Source: an uncultured Lachnospiraceae bacterium
GTDB taxonomy: Bacteria; Bacillota; Clostridia; Lachnospirales; Lachnospiraceae
Reading direction: 5' to 3'
Length of the DNA stretch: 64,000 nt
NCBI GenBank assembly: GCA_910583895.1
Contig: CAJTYJ010000001.1
Span: 62,001-126,000 of the forward strand
Shown: piece by piece, positions 48,385-56,792 of the stretch
Position numbering within the stretch: position 1 is the first letter of the stretch
Layout: the number at the start of each line of letters is the position of its first letter
Translations under genes and position numbers: made by a program
Notes under the pieces: model-generated
Database searches by the model: none
What the model was told of the DNA's origin: nothing
Seen by the model: the letters and a program-made list of their open reading frames with translations, nothing else

Positions 48385-50943
48385 ATGAAACAAAAGTTTG
48401 ATGTGACCGGCATGAGCTGCAGTGCCTGCAGCGCGCACGTGGAGAAGGCGGTCAGCAAGGTGCCGGGGATTGACAAAGTGCAGGTGAACCTTCTGCAGAA
48501 TTCGATGGTGGTGGAGTACGCAGAAGGAGCAACCAGTACACAGAAGATTGTGGATGCGGTGACGGAGGCAGGGTATGGTGCTTCGGTCAAAGGACAGGAG
48601 GCCCCAAAAGAGTCCAATGCCCTGCAGAAAAAGGCTTCGGATGATACCCGCATGATGAAGCACCGGCTTGGCTGGTCCATCGCTTTTCTTGCGGTCCTGA
48701 TGTATGTGTCCATGGGACATATGCTTGACTGGCCTCTTCCGGGGATCTTAAAAGACCACGAGAACATTATGGTATTTGCCCTGGCACAGCTCTTTTTGAC
48801 ACTGCCGGTCATGTATCTGAACCGGAAATATTTTGAAAACGGCTTTAAGACACTCTTGCATAAAGCGCCCAACATGGACACACTGGTGGCCATGGGCTCC
48901 ACCGCGGCGGCGGGGTACAGTGTGACACAGCTCTTCGTGATGGGATATGCCATGGGACACGGAGATATGGGGCGGGCGCACGCCAGTGCGATGAATCTGT
49001 ATTTTGAGGCGGCAGCCATGATCCTGGCGCTGGTGACCATTGGAAAATACATGGAAACCCGCTCCAAAAGCAGGACCTCGGATGCCATCACAAAGCTGAT
49101 GGATCTGGCTCCCAAGACGGCGCTTGTACTCCGGGACGGACAGGAGATGGAGATTCCGTCGGGAGAAGTGCAGGTGGGAGAGATCGTGATCGTAAAGCCG
49201 GGCCAGAGCATTCCGGTGGATGGGATTCTTCTGGAAGGTACGGGTACTGTGGATGAGTCGGCCATCACCGGGGAAAGCATCCCGGTGGAAAAAAAGGCCG
49301 GGGACCGGGTGACTGGAGCGACCGTAAACCGGGCCGGGTATTTTCAGATGAAAGCGGACCGGATCGGAGAGGATACTACCCTGTCTCAGATCATCCGTCT
49401 GGTGGAAGAGGCCGGAGGCTCCAAAGCCCCCATTGCCAAACTGGCTGACAAAGTCAGCGGGATCTTTGTGCCGGTGGTGCTGACCATCGCTGTGGTCACG
49501 ATCGCGGTCTGGATGCTTCTGGGGCAAAGCTTCAGCTTTGCGCTGGCTTCCGGCATCGCTGTGCTGGTCATCTCCTGTCCCTGTGCACTGGGACTTGCGA
49601 CACCGACTGCCATCATGGTGGGAACCGGAAGAGGCGCGGAACAGGGGATCCTGATCAAATCAGGAGAGAGTCTGGAGACGGCCCATCTGGTGGACACCAT
49701 CGTTCTTGACAAGACCGGGACCATCACCAAAGGCCATCCGGCTGTGACGGATATTCTGACGGCTGATGGCGTTTCAGAAGAAATAATTCTGGGACTGTCG
49801 GCCTCCCTGGAACAGGCATCGGAACATCCGCTGGCGGAAGCGATTGTGGAGCGGGCAAAAGCACAGTCCATCTCTCTTTATAAGGCGGAAGATTTTAAGG
49901 CCACAGCCGGACAGGGCGTATCAGGTCTTGTAAAGGGCAAAAAAGTCCTGGCCGGAAATCTGCGTATGATGAAAGAAAAGCAGGTGGAGACTGCCGGTCT
50001 GGAAAGCCAGGGGGAAGCTTTTGCAGAGGAAGGAAAGACAGCCCTTTACATTGCGGCGGATCAGAAGCTTCTCGGGATTCTGGCAGTGGCGGACCCGATC
50101 AAGGAGACCAGCAGAGAAGCCATACAGGAGCTTGAGAAGATGGGACTTTCGGTGGTAATGCTCACCGGAGACCATAAGAAGACGGCTCATGCAATCCAGA
50201 GACAGCTTGGAATCACCCGGGTGGTGGCGGAGGTGCTGCCTCAGGACAAAGAGCGGGAGGTCCGAAGACTTCAGGAAGAGGGGCATAAGGTTGCCATGGT
50301 CGGGGACGGGATCAACGACGCTCCGGCTCTTGCCAGAGCAGATGTGGGCATCGCCATCGGTGCAGGTACCGATGTGGCCATCGAATCCGCGGACATCGTT
50401 CTGATGAAGAGCGATCTTCTGGATGCAGCGGCGGCCATCCAGCTAAGCCGGGCCGTGATCCGCAACATCAAGGAGAATCTGTTCTGGGCGTTTTTCTACA
50501 ATATTCTGGGGATTCCTCTGGCTGCAGGTGTCTTTTATCCCCTGCTTGGATGGCAGTTAAACCCCATGTTCGGAAGTGCCGCCATGAGTTTCAGCTCCGT
50601 GTTCGTGGTTTTCAATGCACTTCGGCTGAAAGGATTTCGTCCCACATTTTATAAAAGGAAATCTACCGGGGCAGATATGACTGCTCCGGCAGAAATAAAA
50701 GAAATCGAAAAACAGGCAAAAAAGGAGGACTATGCCATGAAAAAAACTATGAAAATTGAAGGAATGATGTGCAGTCACTGTACCGGAAGAGTGGACAAAG
50801 TGTTAAATGCCCTGGAGGGAGTGGAGGCGACCGTAAGCCTGGAGGATCAGGCGGCCTATGTGACCCTCACCGGGGAAGTAAGCGATGAGCTTTTAAAGAA
50901 AACCGTGGAAGCGGAAGGCTACCAGGTGCTTGAGATTCTGTAG
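48385..50943 (+). CDS. copA: Copper-translocating P-type ATPase with an extra C-terminal metal-binding domain
   Basis: The 852-residue P1B ATPase exports Cu(I). It has an N-terminal heavy-metal domain (GMSCSAC, Cys12/Cys15), actuator TGES, the metal-channel CPC (398-400), phosphorylation site Asp442 (DKTGT), the HP pair (SEHPLAEA) and GDGINDAP. A second heavy-metal domain is fused at the C-terminus (GMMCSHC, Cys796/Cys799) and matches free CopZ-type chaperones. The ATG at 48385 has AGAAAGGAG upstream. An internal ATG (50737) with a perfect site may also give the chaperone alone. Confidence 0.93.
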   Translation: MKQKFDVTGMSCSACSAHVEKAVSKVPGIDKVQVNLLQNSMVVEYAEGATSTQKIVDAVTEAGYGASVKGQEAPKESNALQKKASDDTRMMKHRLGWSIAFLAVLMYVSMGHMLDWPLPGILKDHENIMVFALAQLFLTLPVMYLNRKYFENGFKTLLHKAPNMDTLVAMGSTAAAGYSVTQLFVMGYAMGHGDMGRAHASAMNLYFEAAAMILALVTIGKYMETRSKSRTSDAITKLMDLAPKTALVLRDGQEMEIPSGEVQVGEIVIVKPGQSIPVDGILLEGTGTVDESAITGESIPVEKKAGDRVTGATVNRAGYFQMKADRIGEDTTLSQIIRLVEEAGGSKAPIAKLADKVSGIFVPVVLTIAVVTIAVWMLLGQSFSFALASGIAVLVISCPCALGLATPTAIMVGTGRGAEQGILIKSGESLETAHLVDTIVLDKTGTITKGHPAVTDILTADGVSEEIILGLSASLEQASEHPLAEAIVERAKAQSISLYKAEDFKATAGQGVSGLVKGKKVLAGNLRMMKEKQVETAGLESQGEAFAEEGKTALYIAADQKLLGILAVADPIKETSREAIQELEKMGLSVVMLTGDHKKTAHAIQRQLGITRVVAEVLPQDKEREVRRLQEEGHKVAMVGDGINDAPALARADVGIAIGAGTDVAIESADIVLMKSDLLDAAAAIQLSRAVIRNIKENLFWAFFYNILGIPLAAGVFYPLLGWQLNPMFGSAAMSFSSVFVVFNALRLKGFRPTFYKRKSTGADMTAPAEIKEIEKQAKKEDYAMKKTMKIEGMMCSHCTGRVDKVLNALEGVEATVSLEDQAAYVTLTGEVSDELLKKTVEAEGYQVLEIL
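50737..50943 (+). CDS. Possible CopZ-like copper chaperone from an internal start in copA
   Basis: AAAGGAGG (50721-50728) lies eight bases before an in-frame ATG (50737). Translation from it would give a complete 68-residue heavy-metal domain, KKTMKIEGMMCSHC and onward, ending at the copA stop. In other bacteria CopZ is a separate gene, or is made from copA by frameshifting. Whether ribosomes start here is unproven; the site could be a relic of a gene fusion. Confidence 0.45.
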   Translation: MKKTMKIEGMMCSHCTGRVDKVLNALEGVEATVSLEDQAAYVTLTGEVSDELLKKTVEAEGYQVLEIL

Positions 50944-50952
50944 GTAAGTGCA

Positions 50953-51216
50953 ATGCAGGCAGAGAAAAAGAAGATTGAGCGGCTTTTGAAAACCGCAAAA
51001 GGACAGCTTGACGGAATCCTGCGCATGGTGGAGGAAGACCGGTACTGTATGGATATCTCCGCTCAGGTCATGGCGACGGATGCCATCTTAAGAAAAGTGA
51101 ACAATGAGATCATACAGGCTCACATGAAAGGCTGCGTAAAGGCAGCTATCCTGGAGGGCAGAGGGGATGAGAAGATCGAAGAGTTGATGGCTGTTGTGGA
51201 TAAGCTGACAAAATAA
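50953..51216 (+). CDS. csoR: CsoR family copper-sensing repressor
   Basis: The 87-residue helical DNA-binding protein has the Cu(I) ligand set Cys32, His57 and Cys61 (RYCMDIS, AHMKGC) that defines CsoR. It should leave DNA when copper binds, opening the copA promoter. It is nine bases after copA in the same operon, so it autoregulates. Only a weak ribosome binding site is seen. Confidence 0.93.
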   Translation: MQAEKKKIERLLKTAKGQLDGILRMVEEDRYCMDISAQVMATDAILRKVNNEIIQAHMKGCVKAAILEGRGDEKIEELMAVVDKLTK

Positions 51217-51241
51217 GGATGGCAGATTTGAAAATCTGTCG

Positions 51242-51270
51242 TTGACAAATACTCCTGTATGTTATAGAAT
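51242..51270 (+). promoter_or_regulatory. Promoter of the NlpC/P60 gene
   Basis: TTGACA (51242-51247) and TAGAAT (51265-51270) are 17 bases apart. The promoter overlaps the hairpin that ends the copper operon. Confidence 0.6.
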
Positions 51271-51314
51271 TGTATTGGAAATGTAATAATTCTGTAATAT
51301 TTACAGGAGTTTTT
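51251..51314 (+). terminator. Terminator of the copper operon with alternative pairing
   Basis: ACTCCTGTA (51251-51259) pairs with TACAGGAGT (51302-51310), with AGAATT/AATTCT pairing inside, followed by TTTT. The segment ACAGGAG can instead pair with CTCCTGT at 51341-51347, around an inner GTCCG/CGGAC. Confidence 0.6.
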
Positions 51315-51406
51315 GCTGTCCGCCCTGTGATTTCGGACTGCTCCTGTGAATGGGCCAAAGAAAAGTCTTTGTTCGAACTTTTCAGCAATATACCAGGAGG
51401 CATATA

Positions 51407-52465
51407 ATGATGATCAAATATACAGATAAAATATGGTTGAGAAATTTCAGCGCCCTTCTTTTAGGAGCAGTTATGATCGGAAATGTACCGGTGATCACGG
51501 CGGAAGCGACCGCTTCCCTCGGGACCAGCGCCCAGATTGGAATTTCAGCGGATCTGGAATCCGTAGAAGATGAGGCGGTGATTGAGAACGCCATGAGTGA
51601 TGTGGTGCTGGAAGCTTTTCATCTGGACGGTTACAGTGATCTGGGAATTGTGACCGTGAGCGAGGGCAAGGTCAACATCCGGGATTCCGCTTCCATGGAC
51701 GGAAAGATTGTGGGTAAGATCGGAAAGGATGCAGGCTGCGATATCATCGGAGAAGAAGGAGAATGGCTGAAAGTCAGATCCGGCAAGGTGGAAGGCTACA
51801 TCAAGGCAGAGTATGTGCTGACCGGGCCGGGGGCTTTGGAGCAGGCGTCCACTCTCTTAAAGTCCATCGCAGATGTGAACACGGACGGCCTGAAGGTGCG
51901 CACAGAGCCCAACACCGAGTGCGAAGTGCTGGACATCGTCGGTTCCGGACAGCGTTTTGACGTGCTGGAAGAGCTGGACGAGTGGGTAAAGATCGATCTG
52001 GATGGAGAAGAGGGTTATCTCTTCAAAGAATATGTGGACGTGGGAGCGAAGCTTGACGAGGCCCTCACGATCACGGAAGTCCGCTACGGCGCAGGGGTGT
52101 CGGATGTGCGGATTGCAATCAGTGAATTTGCAAAGCAGTACATTGGCAATCCTTACGTGTGGGGAGGGACAAGCCTGACCAGAGGTGCGGACTGTTCCGG
52201 ATTTGTATTGTCGGTGTTCAAAAATTACGGCATCAGCCTGCCCCATTCTTCCAGAGCCCAGGGCAACTGCGGAAGCGCTGTGAGCTACTCGGAGTTAAAG
52301 CCCGGTGATCTGGTGTTCTACGGCAACCGTTCCGGGATCAACCATGTGGCCATCTATGTGGGCGGCGGCCAGGTGGTCCATGCCAGCAATCCCAGGACCG
52401 GAATCACCATCTCCGGCATGTATTACCGGACGCCGGTGAGGGCAAGACGGATTATTAATGATTAA
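51407..52465 (+). CDS. Secreted SH3b-NlpC/P60 cell-wall hydrolase
   Basis: The 352-residue protein should cut peptidoglycan stem peptides. It has a signal peptide (ending near TAEA), two SH3b domains (about 85-150 and 160-230; VNIRDSAS and LKVRTEPN) and a C-terminal NlpC/P60 domain. Catalytic residues are Cys263 (GADCSGF) and His313 (NHVAIYVG), with His325 as the third polar residue. The ATG at 51407 has AGGAGG six bases upstream; an upstream in-frame start lacks one. Confidence 0.93.
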   Translation: MMIKYTDKIWLRNFSALLLGAVMIGNVPVITAEATASLGTSAQIGISADLESVEDEAVIENAMSDVVLEAFHLDGYSDLGIVTVSEGKVNIRDSASMDGKIVGKIGKDAGCDIIGEEGEWLKVRSGKVEGYIKAEYVLTGPGALEQASTLLKSIADVNTDGLKVRTEPNTECEVLDIVGSGQRFDVLEELDEWVKIDLDGEEGYLFKEYVDVGAKLDEALTITEVRYGAGVSDVRIAISEFAKQYIGNPYVWGGTSLTRGADCSGFVLSVFKNYGISLPHSSRAQGNCGSAVSYSELKPGDLVFYGNRSGINHVAIYVGGGQVVHASNPRTGITISGMYYRTPVRARRIIND

Positions 52466-52474
52466 ACAAAAAGC

Positions 52475-52516
52475 AGAGCACAGGAAACTTGAAGGTTTTC
52501 CTGTGCTCTATTGCAT
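52475..52516. terminator. Terminator between the NlpC/P60 and BlaR1 remnant genes
   Basis: AGAGCACAGGAAA (52475-52487) pairs perfectly with TTTCCTGTGCTCT (52497-52509). A T-run is present on the minus-strand side (TTTTTG), so it serves the minus-strand genes best. Confidence 0.75.
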
Positions 52517-52532
52517 TTTGAGAGATGGATGT

Positions 52533-52910
52533 TTAGCGGGGACACTCCTTCACTGCGCGCATGGTCTTTTGCCAGGTATAAAAAGAATGGATGAGTTTTC
52601 CGGAAGAACCAACAGCCCACAGAATCGGCAGCAGATGCATGTAGTCAATGCGGGTATGAAAGATCTCCAGCTCATGGTGATTTAGAAAAGAATGCAGCCC
52701 ATACCAGAGTTTGTAGATTCGAACATTATAAGTAAAAGGAAACTCGAAAGGGAAAAGCAGGCGCAGCACAGCGGCGGCACATAAAAAGGAGATAGTATAA
52801 AGTCTCAGATGGCGGTTCGCCACACAGAGCCGGAGCAGAAAGGCTGCCATGCATATGAGCAGACTGCTGATGGTCAGAGTATTGAGAACTGTGGACAGGG
52901 AAAAATTCAT
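52533..52910 (-). pseudogene. Truncated BlaR1/MecR1 (M56) membrane sensor
   Basis: The 125-residue product resembles only the N-terminal membrane part of BlaR1-type sensors: about three hydrophobic segments, including LLICMAAFLLRLC, and MHLLPILWAVGSSGKLIHSF. The zinc protease domain with HExxH and the extracellular sensor domain, which would need several hundred more residues, are absent. It follows the BlaI-type repressor gene by three bases, as blaR1 usually does. It may be a decayed gene or a minimal membrane partner. Confidence 0.6.
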
Positions 52911-52913
52911 GGT

Positions 52914-53351
52914 TTACGCACCTCCATTCTCTTTGAGCTCCTGCTTTTTCCGCGCCAGAAGCGATTCCAGCTCATCGATCTCCTTCCATACTTTCTGATG
53001 ATCGTTTTCCTGACCAAGAAAGGCGGCGACAAACTGAGAACAGGAAAAGTCTTCTCCCTGAATCCGGCGCATGTTATCTGCATATCTCCTTGTCTCAAAG
53101 TCCTCCTGAGACAGAGTAGGACGATAGGCCCGGGACAGGACCGTGCCGCTGTATACAATCTGGTCCACATGAATCAGATCCCGTTTCAGTAATCTCTTGA
53201 GCATTGCCTGGACCGTGTTGATCGATAAGCCGTTTCCGCGCTCCACGATACCGGAAGCAGTCAGCGGGTCTTGGGAGTCCCACAGAATTCTCAGAATGTC
53301 ATATTCTCGATTGGTCAGCTTATATGCATGATTCTTCTTATTCATAGCCAA
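52914..53351 (-). CDS. BlaI/MecI/CopY family transcriptional repressor
   Basis: The 145-residue protein has the winged helix typical of the family (LTNREYDILRILWDSQDPLTASGIVERG and SINTVQAMLKRLLKRDLI) and a helical dimerisation tail. Family members repress beta-lactamase or copper genes and are inactivated by proteolysis or metal. The start is taken as TTG 53351, which has AAAGGA eight bases upstream; ATG 53345 is the alternative. No beta-lactamase gene is in the window. Confidence 0.9.
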   Translation of the reverse strand: MAMNKKNHAYKLTNREYDILRILWDSQDPLTASGIVERGNGLSINTVQAMLKRLLKRDLIHVDQIVYSGTVLSRAYRPTLSQEDFETRRYADNMRRIQGEDFSCSQFVAAFLGQENDHQKVWKEIDELESLLARKKQELKENGGA

Positions 53352-53375
53352 AATACCATTCCTTTCAATAAAATA

Positions 53376-53404
53376 AATATAAAATAATTTTTTTATTAAG
53401 TCAA
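53376..53404 (-). promoter_or_regulatory. Promoter of the BlaI-type gene
   Basis: On the minus strand TTGACT (53399-53404) and TATATT (53376-53381) are 17 bases apart, in an AT-rich region. Confidence 0.65.
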
Positions 53405-53800
53405 TAAATTCATGTCTGCAATAAGCGATCGTTCCGGTTTTTTAGGGGTTCTGGAAATTTCATTTGAAAACTTAAAATCTACCGTTTTATGTGGCAATTG
53501 TTTGATGTAAAAAATAGTCATAGGTAATCGCCTTCTTTCTTTATCGTAAGATTATTGTTTGGCAGCTTGATTTTGCATCAAAAATGAACGGGATACCTTA
53601 TATTTTATACATTTTTTGAATGTTGTTTATAAGAAAGATTAAGGAATTGGGATTCTGTGGATAAATCTGCAAAATTGCAAAAAAGGTATAGATTTTTTCA
53701 AAATTATGTGATAATTTAATAATGTAAAAAAAATACAGAGTATATAAATTTTATTTTATATACAAGAAATACTGTGACAACAAAGCAATTTGTGGATGCG
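53405..53800. other. AT-rich gene-free region
   Basis: No coding sequence is supported. The base composition is much richer in A and T than the flanking genes. Seen are an imperfect inverted repeat TTTGATGTAAAA (53501-53512) with TTTTGCATCAAA (53571-53582) and a perfect one GTATATAAA (53740-53748) with TTTATATAC (53755-53763). Promoters for the ABC genes downstream probably lie here but cannot be fixed. Confidence 0.45.
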
Positions 53801-53883
53801 GCAGTATGCCCGGTGAATATGGAGAATATGATCCCAAATAGTATCCCAGATATGGCGTATAACGGTTATTTCGCAACAGTTCC
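53801..53883. mobile_element. Decayed relative of the 100-bp MITE-like element
   Basis: From GCAGT to the end GCAACAG it aligns with 36929-37006, sharing AAATAGTATCCCAGAT and GCGTATAACGGTTATTTC. The right terminal repeat is intact (TTTCGCAACAG), while the left end is lost. It abuts the ribosome binding site of the next gene. Confidence 0.65.
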
Positions 53884-53897
53884 ATCAGGAGGCATAT

Positions 53898-55349
53898 ATG
53901 ATCTTACTACAAAGAAGTATAAAAGCGCTGCGCTACCACTGGAAAAGAACCCTGCTGGTCATAGCAGTGTACACCGCTTTGTTTTCCCTGCTTCTGCTCA
54001 TGGCAGTCTTGAACATCTCCTCCGAGCAGCAGATCCGGGATACCCAGATGGGTATCGGCAATTCGGTCCTTGTAAGAAAAGTGCGGCTGGAAGATCTGAA
54101 TATCCGGGACAGCCTGAGCATGTTCAAGGAGGAGGAGGTACAGACGCTGACTACGGACGCAAGGGTGGCGTCCTACAACCTCCTGGTCAAAGGAGGCGCC
54201 AACCTGACGGAGGGGACGCCGTACATTGCGGATCAGGCGCTGTATGACGATCTGCTTAAGCGATCTTCCGGCAGAGAAGAAAGGGCAGATAATGCTCAAT
54301 TCATTGGAGTGACCGACAGCCAGTATTCCGTCTTCTTTTCCGGCGCGGGCTTCTGCCTGATCGACGGAAGCGGCATCACCCGGGCTGATGAGGGACAGAA
54401 TGTGGTTCTGATCTCGGAAAAGGTTGCCGCGATCAACGGGTGGCATGTGGGAGACCGCATCGCCCTCGCCACGACAAAAAACTATGGACTGTCAAAGGGC
54501 AAACCCTTTGAGGCCGAGATCAAGGGGATCTATGCGTGCCCGGAGGATTCTTTTATCCGGGATACCATAGAATATACGCCGGACAGTCTTCCGGAAAACT
54601 ATATCTTTATTCCCCAGACCACCATCACAGCCATGGAGCCGATCCTTTGTCAGGTCAATATGGTCTTCCTTTATCTGCAAAGCCCGGACCTGATCGAATC
54701 GTATATCGCGGATATGAGAGCCAAGCTGGGAGACGTGGCGGAGGACATTACCCAGAGGGGATGGCATGTGCAGTTTCGGTATACATGGGACGAGGAATGG
54801 AATCAGATCGTGAGCGCTCCGTTTCAGGAGATCAGCCGTGTAACGGGAGCGGCGATGGCGGTGATTCTCCTTGGAACTTTGGCCGTCGTGATTCTGATCT
54901 CTTCCGGAGAACTTCGGGAAAAAAGAAAGGAGCTGGGCGTCTGGCTTGCCTGCGGGGAAAGAAAAGGCAGAATTCTGACGCAGACGCTTCTGGAGAAGTT
55001 GTTTCCCATCATCGTCGCCGGGGCCGCGGCGCTTACCATCAGCCTGGCGGCGGCAGGGCCGGTCAGCCGAATGATCGTCTCCGACACTTCGGAACAGTTC
55101 AACCGGCAGATCCAGGAACAGCGCCAGGAAGTCGGCTTTTGGGAAATATGCTACATCATGGAGGTAGAGCTGCGTGCCGGGAATTATGACTATTTTTATG
55201 TGAGCAGTCAGGTGGATCTGTACCGGAGCCGGGGAGCGATCGCCGGGGCCGCGTGCGGGGGTCTTGGCCTTCTGGGAGTTGTTCTGTCTATGCAGATTTT
55301 TCTGGCCATGGGCAAAGATCCAAGGACGCTTCTGGGCGATACCCAGTGA
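53898..55349 (+). CDS. FtsX-family ABC transporter permease
   Basis: The 483-residue protein has an N-terminal membrane helix (about 17-40), a large extracellular MacB-like domain (about 45-310) and C-terminal FtsX helices (about 320-475) including RKELGVWLACGERKGRI. Together with the next permease and ATPase it forms an exporter-type complex. AGGAGG lies five bases before the ATG. The start region abuts a decayed MITE. Confidence 0.88.
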   Translation: MILLQRSIKALRYHWKRTLLVIAVYTALFSLLLLMAVLNISSEQQIRDTQMGIGNSVLVRKVRLEDLNIRDSLSMFKEEEVQTLTTDARVASYNLLVKGGANLTEGTPYIADQALYDDLLKRSSGREERADNAQFIGVTDSQYSVFFSGAGFCLIDGSGITRADEGQNVVLISEKVAAINGWHVGDRIALATTKNYGLSKGKPFEAEIKGIYACPEDSFIRDTIEYTPDSLPENYIFIPQTTITAMEPILCQVNMVFLYLQSPDLIESYIADMRAKLGDVAEDITQRGWHVQFRYTWDEEWNQIVSAPFQEISRVTGAAMAVILLGTLAVVILISSGELREKRKELGVWLACGERKGRILTQTLLEKLFPIIVAGAAALTISLAAAGPVSRMIVSDTSEQFNRQIQEQRQEVGFWEICYIMEVELRAGNYDYFYVSSQVDLYRSRGAIAGAACGGLGLLGVVLSMQIFLAMGKDPRTLLGDTQ

Positions 55350-55363
55350 AATCCTCCGCAGAA

Positions 55364-55486
55364 ATCAAATACCCCGCTGCAAGCAACGAGGTATCAAGAT
55401 TGCAACGCTGCAAAGCAGCGGGGTATTTGATCCTCGCGGCAGTCGCCAAATGTCTGCAAGCAGCCACTTGGCTCGTTGCTTGCGGG
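55364..55486 (+). repeat. Family-2 palindromic repeat
   Basis: ATCAAATACCCCGCTGC (55364-55380) is the exact reverse complement of GCAGCGGGGTATTTGAT (55415-55431). The outer parts CCCGCTGCAAGCAACGAG (55373-55390) and CTCGTTGCTTGCGGG (55472-55486) form a second, near-perfect inverted repeat. The element ends seven bases before the AAAGGAG site of the next gene. Other copies are at 36819 and 61545. Confidence 0.85.
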
Positions 55487-55503
55487 AATAAAGGAGTCAG
55501 AAC

Positions 55504-56787
55504 ATGAGAGGTGTAAAAAGAGGCATCAAAAATATCCTGTTTTACTGGAAGAGGAACCTCCTTTTCGGCGCGGCGTTTCTGGTGATCGCGGTGATCCTGG
55601 CGTTCATGGCGTCTATCCAGGGAAATGTCGCCGCCGCCATCGAGGAGACCGGCAGGAGGACGGATGCGACGCTGACGATCCGCGTCAGGGACGAGAGGGC
55701 GTTCAGCTATGACCAGGACATCTATTATCCCCGGGAGCTGGTCCGGGAGCTGGAATCGTGGGAAGAAGTGAAAGGGCTGGATTACCTTGCGCTTGCCAAC
55801 GCCCGCGGAGTGGATGTAAAGGAGGTTTTCTCGGAGACCCAGCAGTCCTTTCAAGGAGCAAGTGAGGAAATGGGGGTAGACTACTACGGAAGTGAAGCAG
55901 AGAGAAATGCCGGACAGATCACCGTCATCGGAAGCAACGATCTTGAAAAGACCTGGAAGTTTAAAAAGAGGGGAGCAGAAGTGACAGAGGGGGAGGGCAT
56001 TTCTCCGGAAAACGCATCCCAGGCGTTGGCGGTTGTCAGCGAACGCTTTTTAGAGTGGAACATGCTGAAGATCGGCGACTGGATCACGCTGGTCAACGCG
56101 TTTGACGACACACGTACCATGAAGGTAAAAGTGATCGGAACTCATTCCGGAAATTACGACAGTGGATCGATAGCGGATGCGGAGATGAATTACATCTATG
56201 TCCCGCTGGACGAGTGTCTGCGCTTCAACGGAGGAGCGGTGGTGCAGACGACGGCGGTCATTCGGGACCCGAAGGAGATCGGGGCGCTTAAGGAGAAGCT
56301 GCAGGACTTTCTGGGAGAAAGATACGCGATTCAGGAAGACAGTATGCGGTATCTGAAGGCGGTCACTCCCCTGCGGGGGGTACAGAAGGTATGCGGGCTT
56401 ATGCTCGGGATCACCTGCGGGATTCTGCTTTTGATCCTGGTCCTGGTCATCGGAAGGATGTTATTGAATCTGAGAAAAGAGATCGGGCTCTGGAGGTCTC
56501 TCGGAGAGACGAGGATGATCCTGCTGGTGCAGACAGGGACCGGCATACTGCTTCCGATCTTTGCGGGAATGATCGCAGGGGACACGGCGGCCTGCTGGCT
56601 GGAGTCCTGGTTCGCGGCGGGCATGGCCTGGCTTTTGCCCTCTTTTCCGGATCTTGCCTTTCGCCTGTCCCGGCGGGCCATCGGGCAGATCACGGGAGTG
56701 ACGTTTCTGGCGGCGGTCCTGATTCTGATCCTGTTATTTTTTGTAACCACCGGAAAGAAAGCAACGGAATTGTTGAGAGAGGAATAG
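55504..56787 (+). CDS. FtsX-family ABC transporter permease
   Basis: The 427-residue protein has the same layout as its neighbour: N-terminal helix (about 15-40), extracellular domain, and three C-terminal membrane segments with LRKEIGLWRSLGETRMI. It is the second permease half of the exporter. A family-2 repeat fills the gap to the upstream gene. AAAGGAG lies seven bases before the ATG. Confidence 0.88.
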   Translation: MRGVKRGIKNILFYWKRNLLFGAAFLVIAVILAFMASIQGNVAAAIEETGRRTDATLTIRVRDERAFSYDQDIYYPRELVRELESWEEVKGLDYLALANARGVDVKEVFSETQQSFQGASEEMGVDYYGSEAERNAGQITVIGSNDLEKTWKFKKRGAEVTEGEGISPENASQALAVVSERFLEWNMLKIGDWITLVNAFDDTRTMKVKVIGTHSGNYDSGSIADAEMNYIYVPLDECLRFNGGAVVQTTAVIRDPKEIGALKEKLQDFLGERYAIQEDSMRYLKAVTPLRGVQKVCGLMLGITCGILLLILVLVIGRMLLNLRKEIGLWRSLGETRMILLVQTGTGILLPIFAGMIAGDTAACWLESWFAAGMAWLLPSFPDLAFRLSRRAIGQITGVTFLAAVLILILLFFVTTGKKATELLREE

Positions 56788-56792
56788 AGCGG

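Noticed and set aside
53774..54247. 157-codon open frame overlapping the ABC permease start
   Set aside because: Most of it is another frame of the permease gene; only the part in the MITE relic is of interest.
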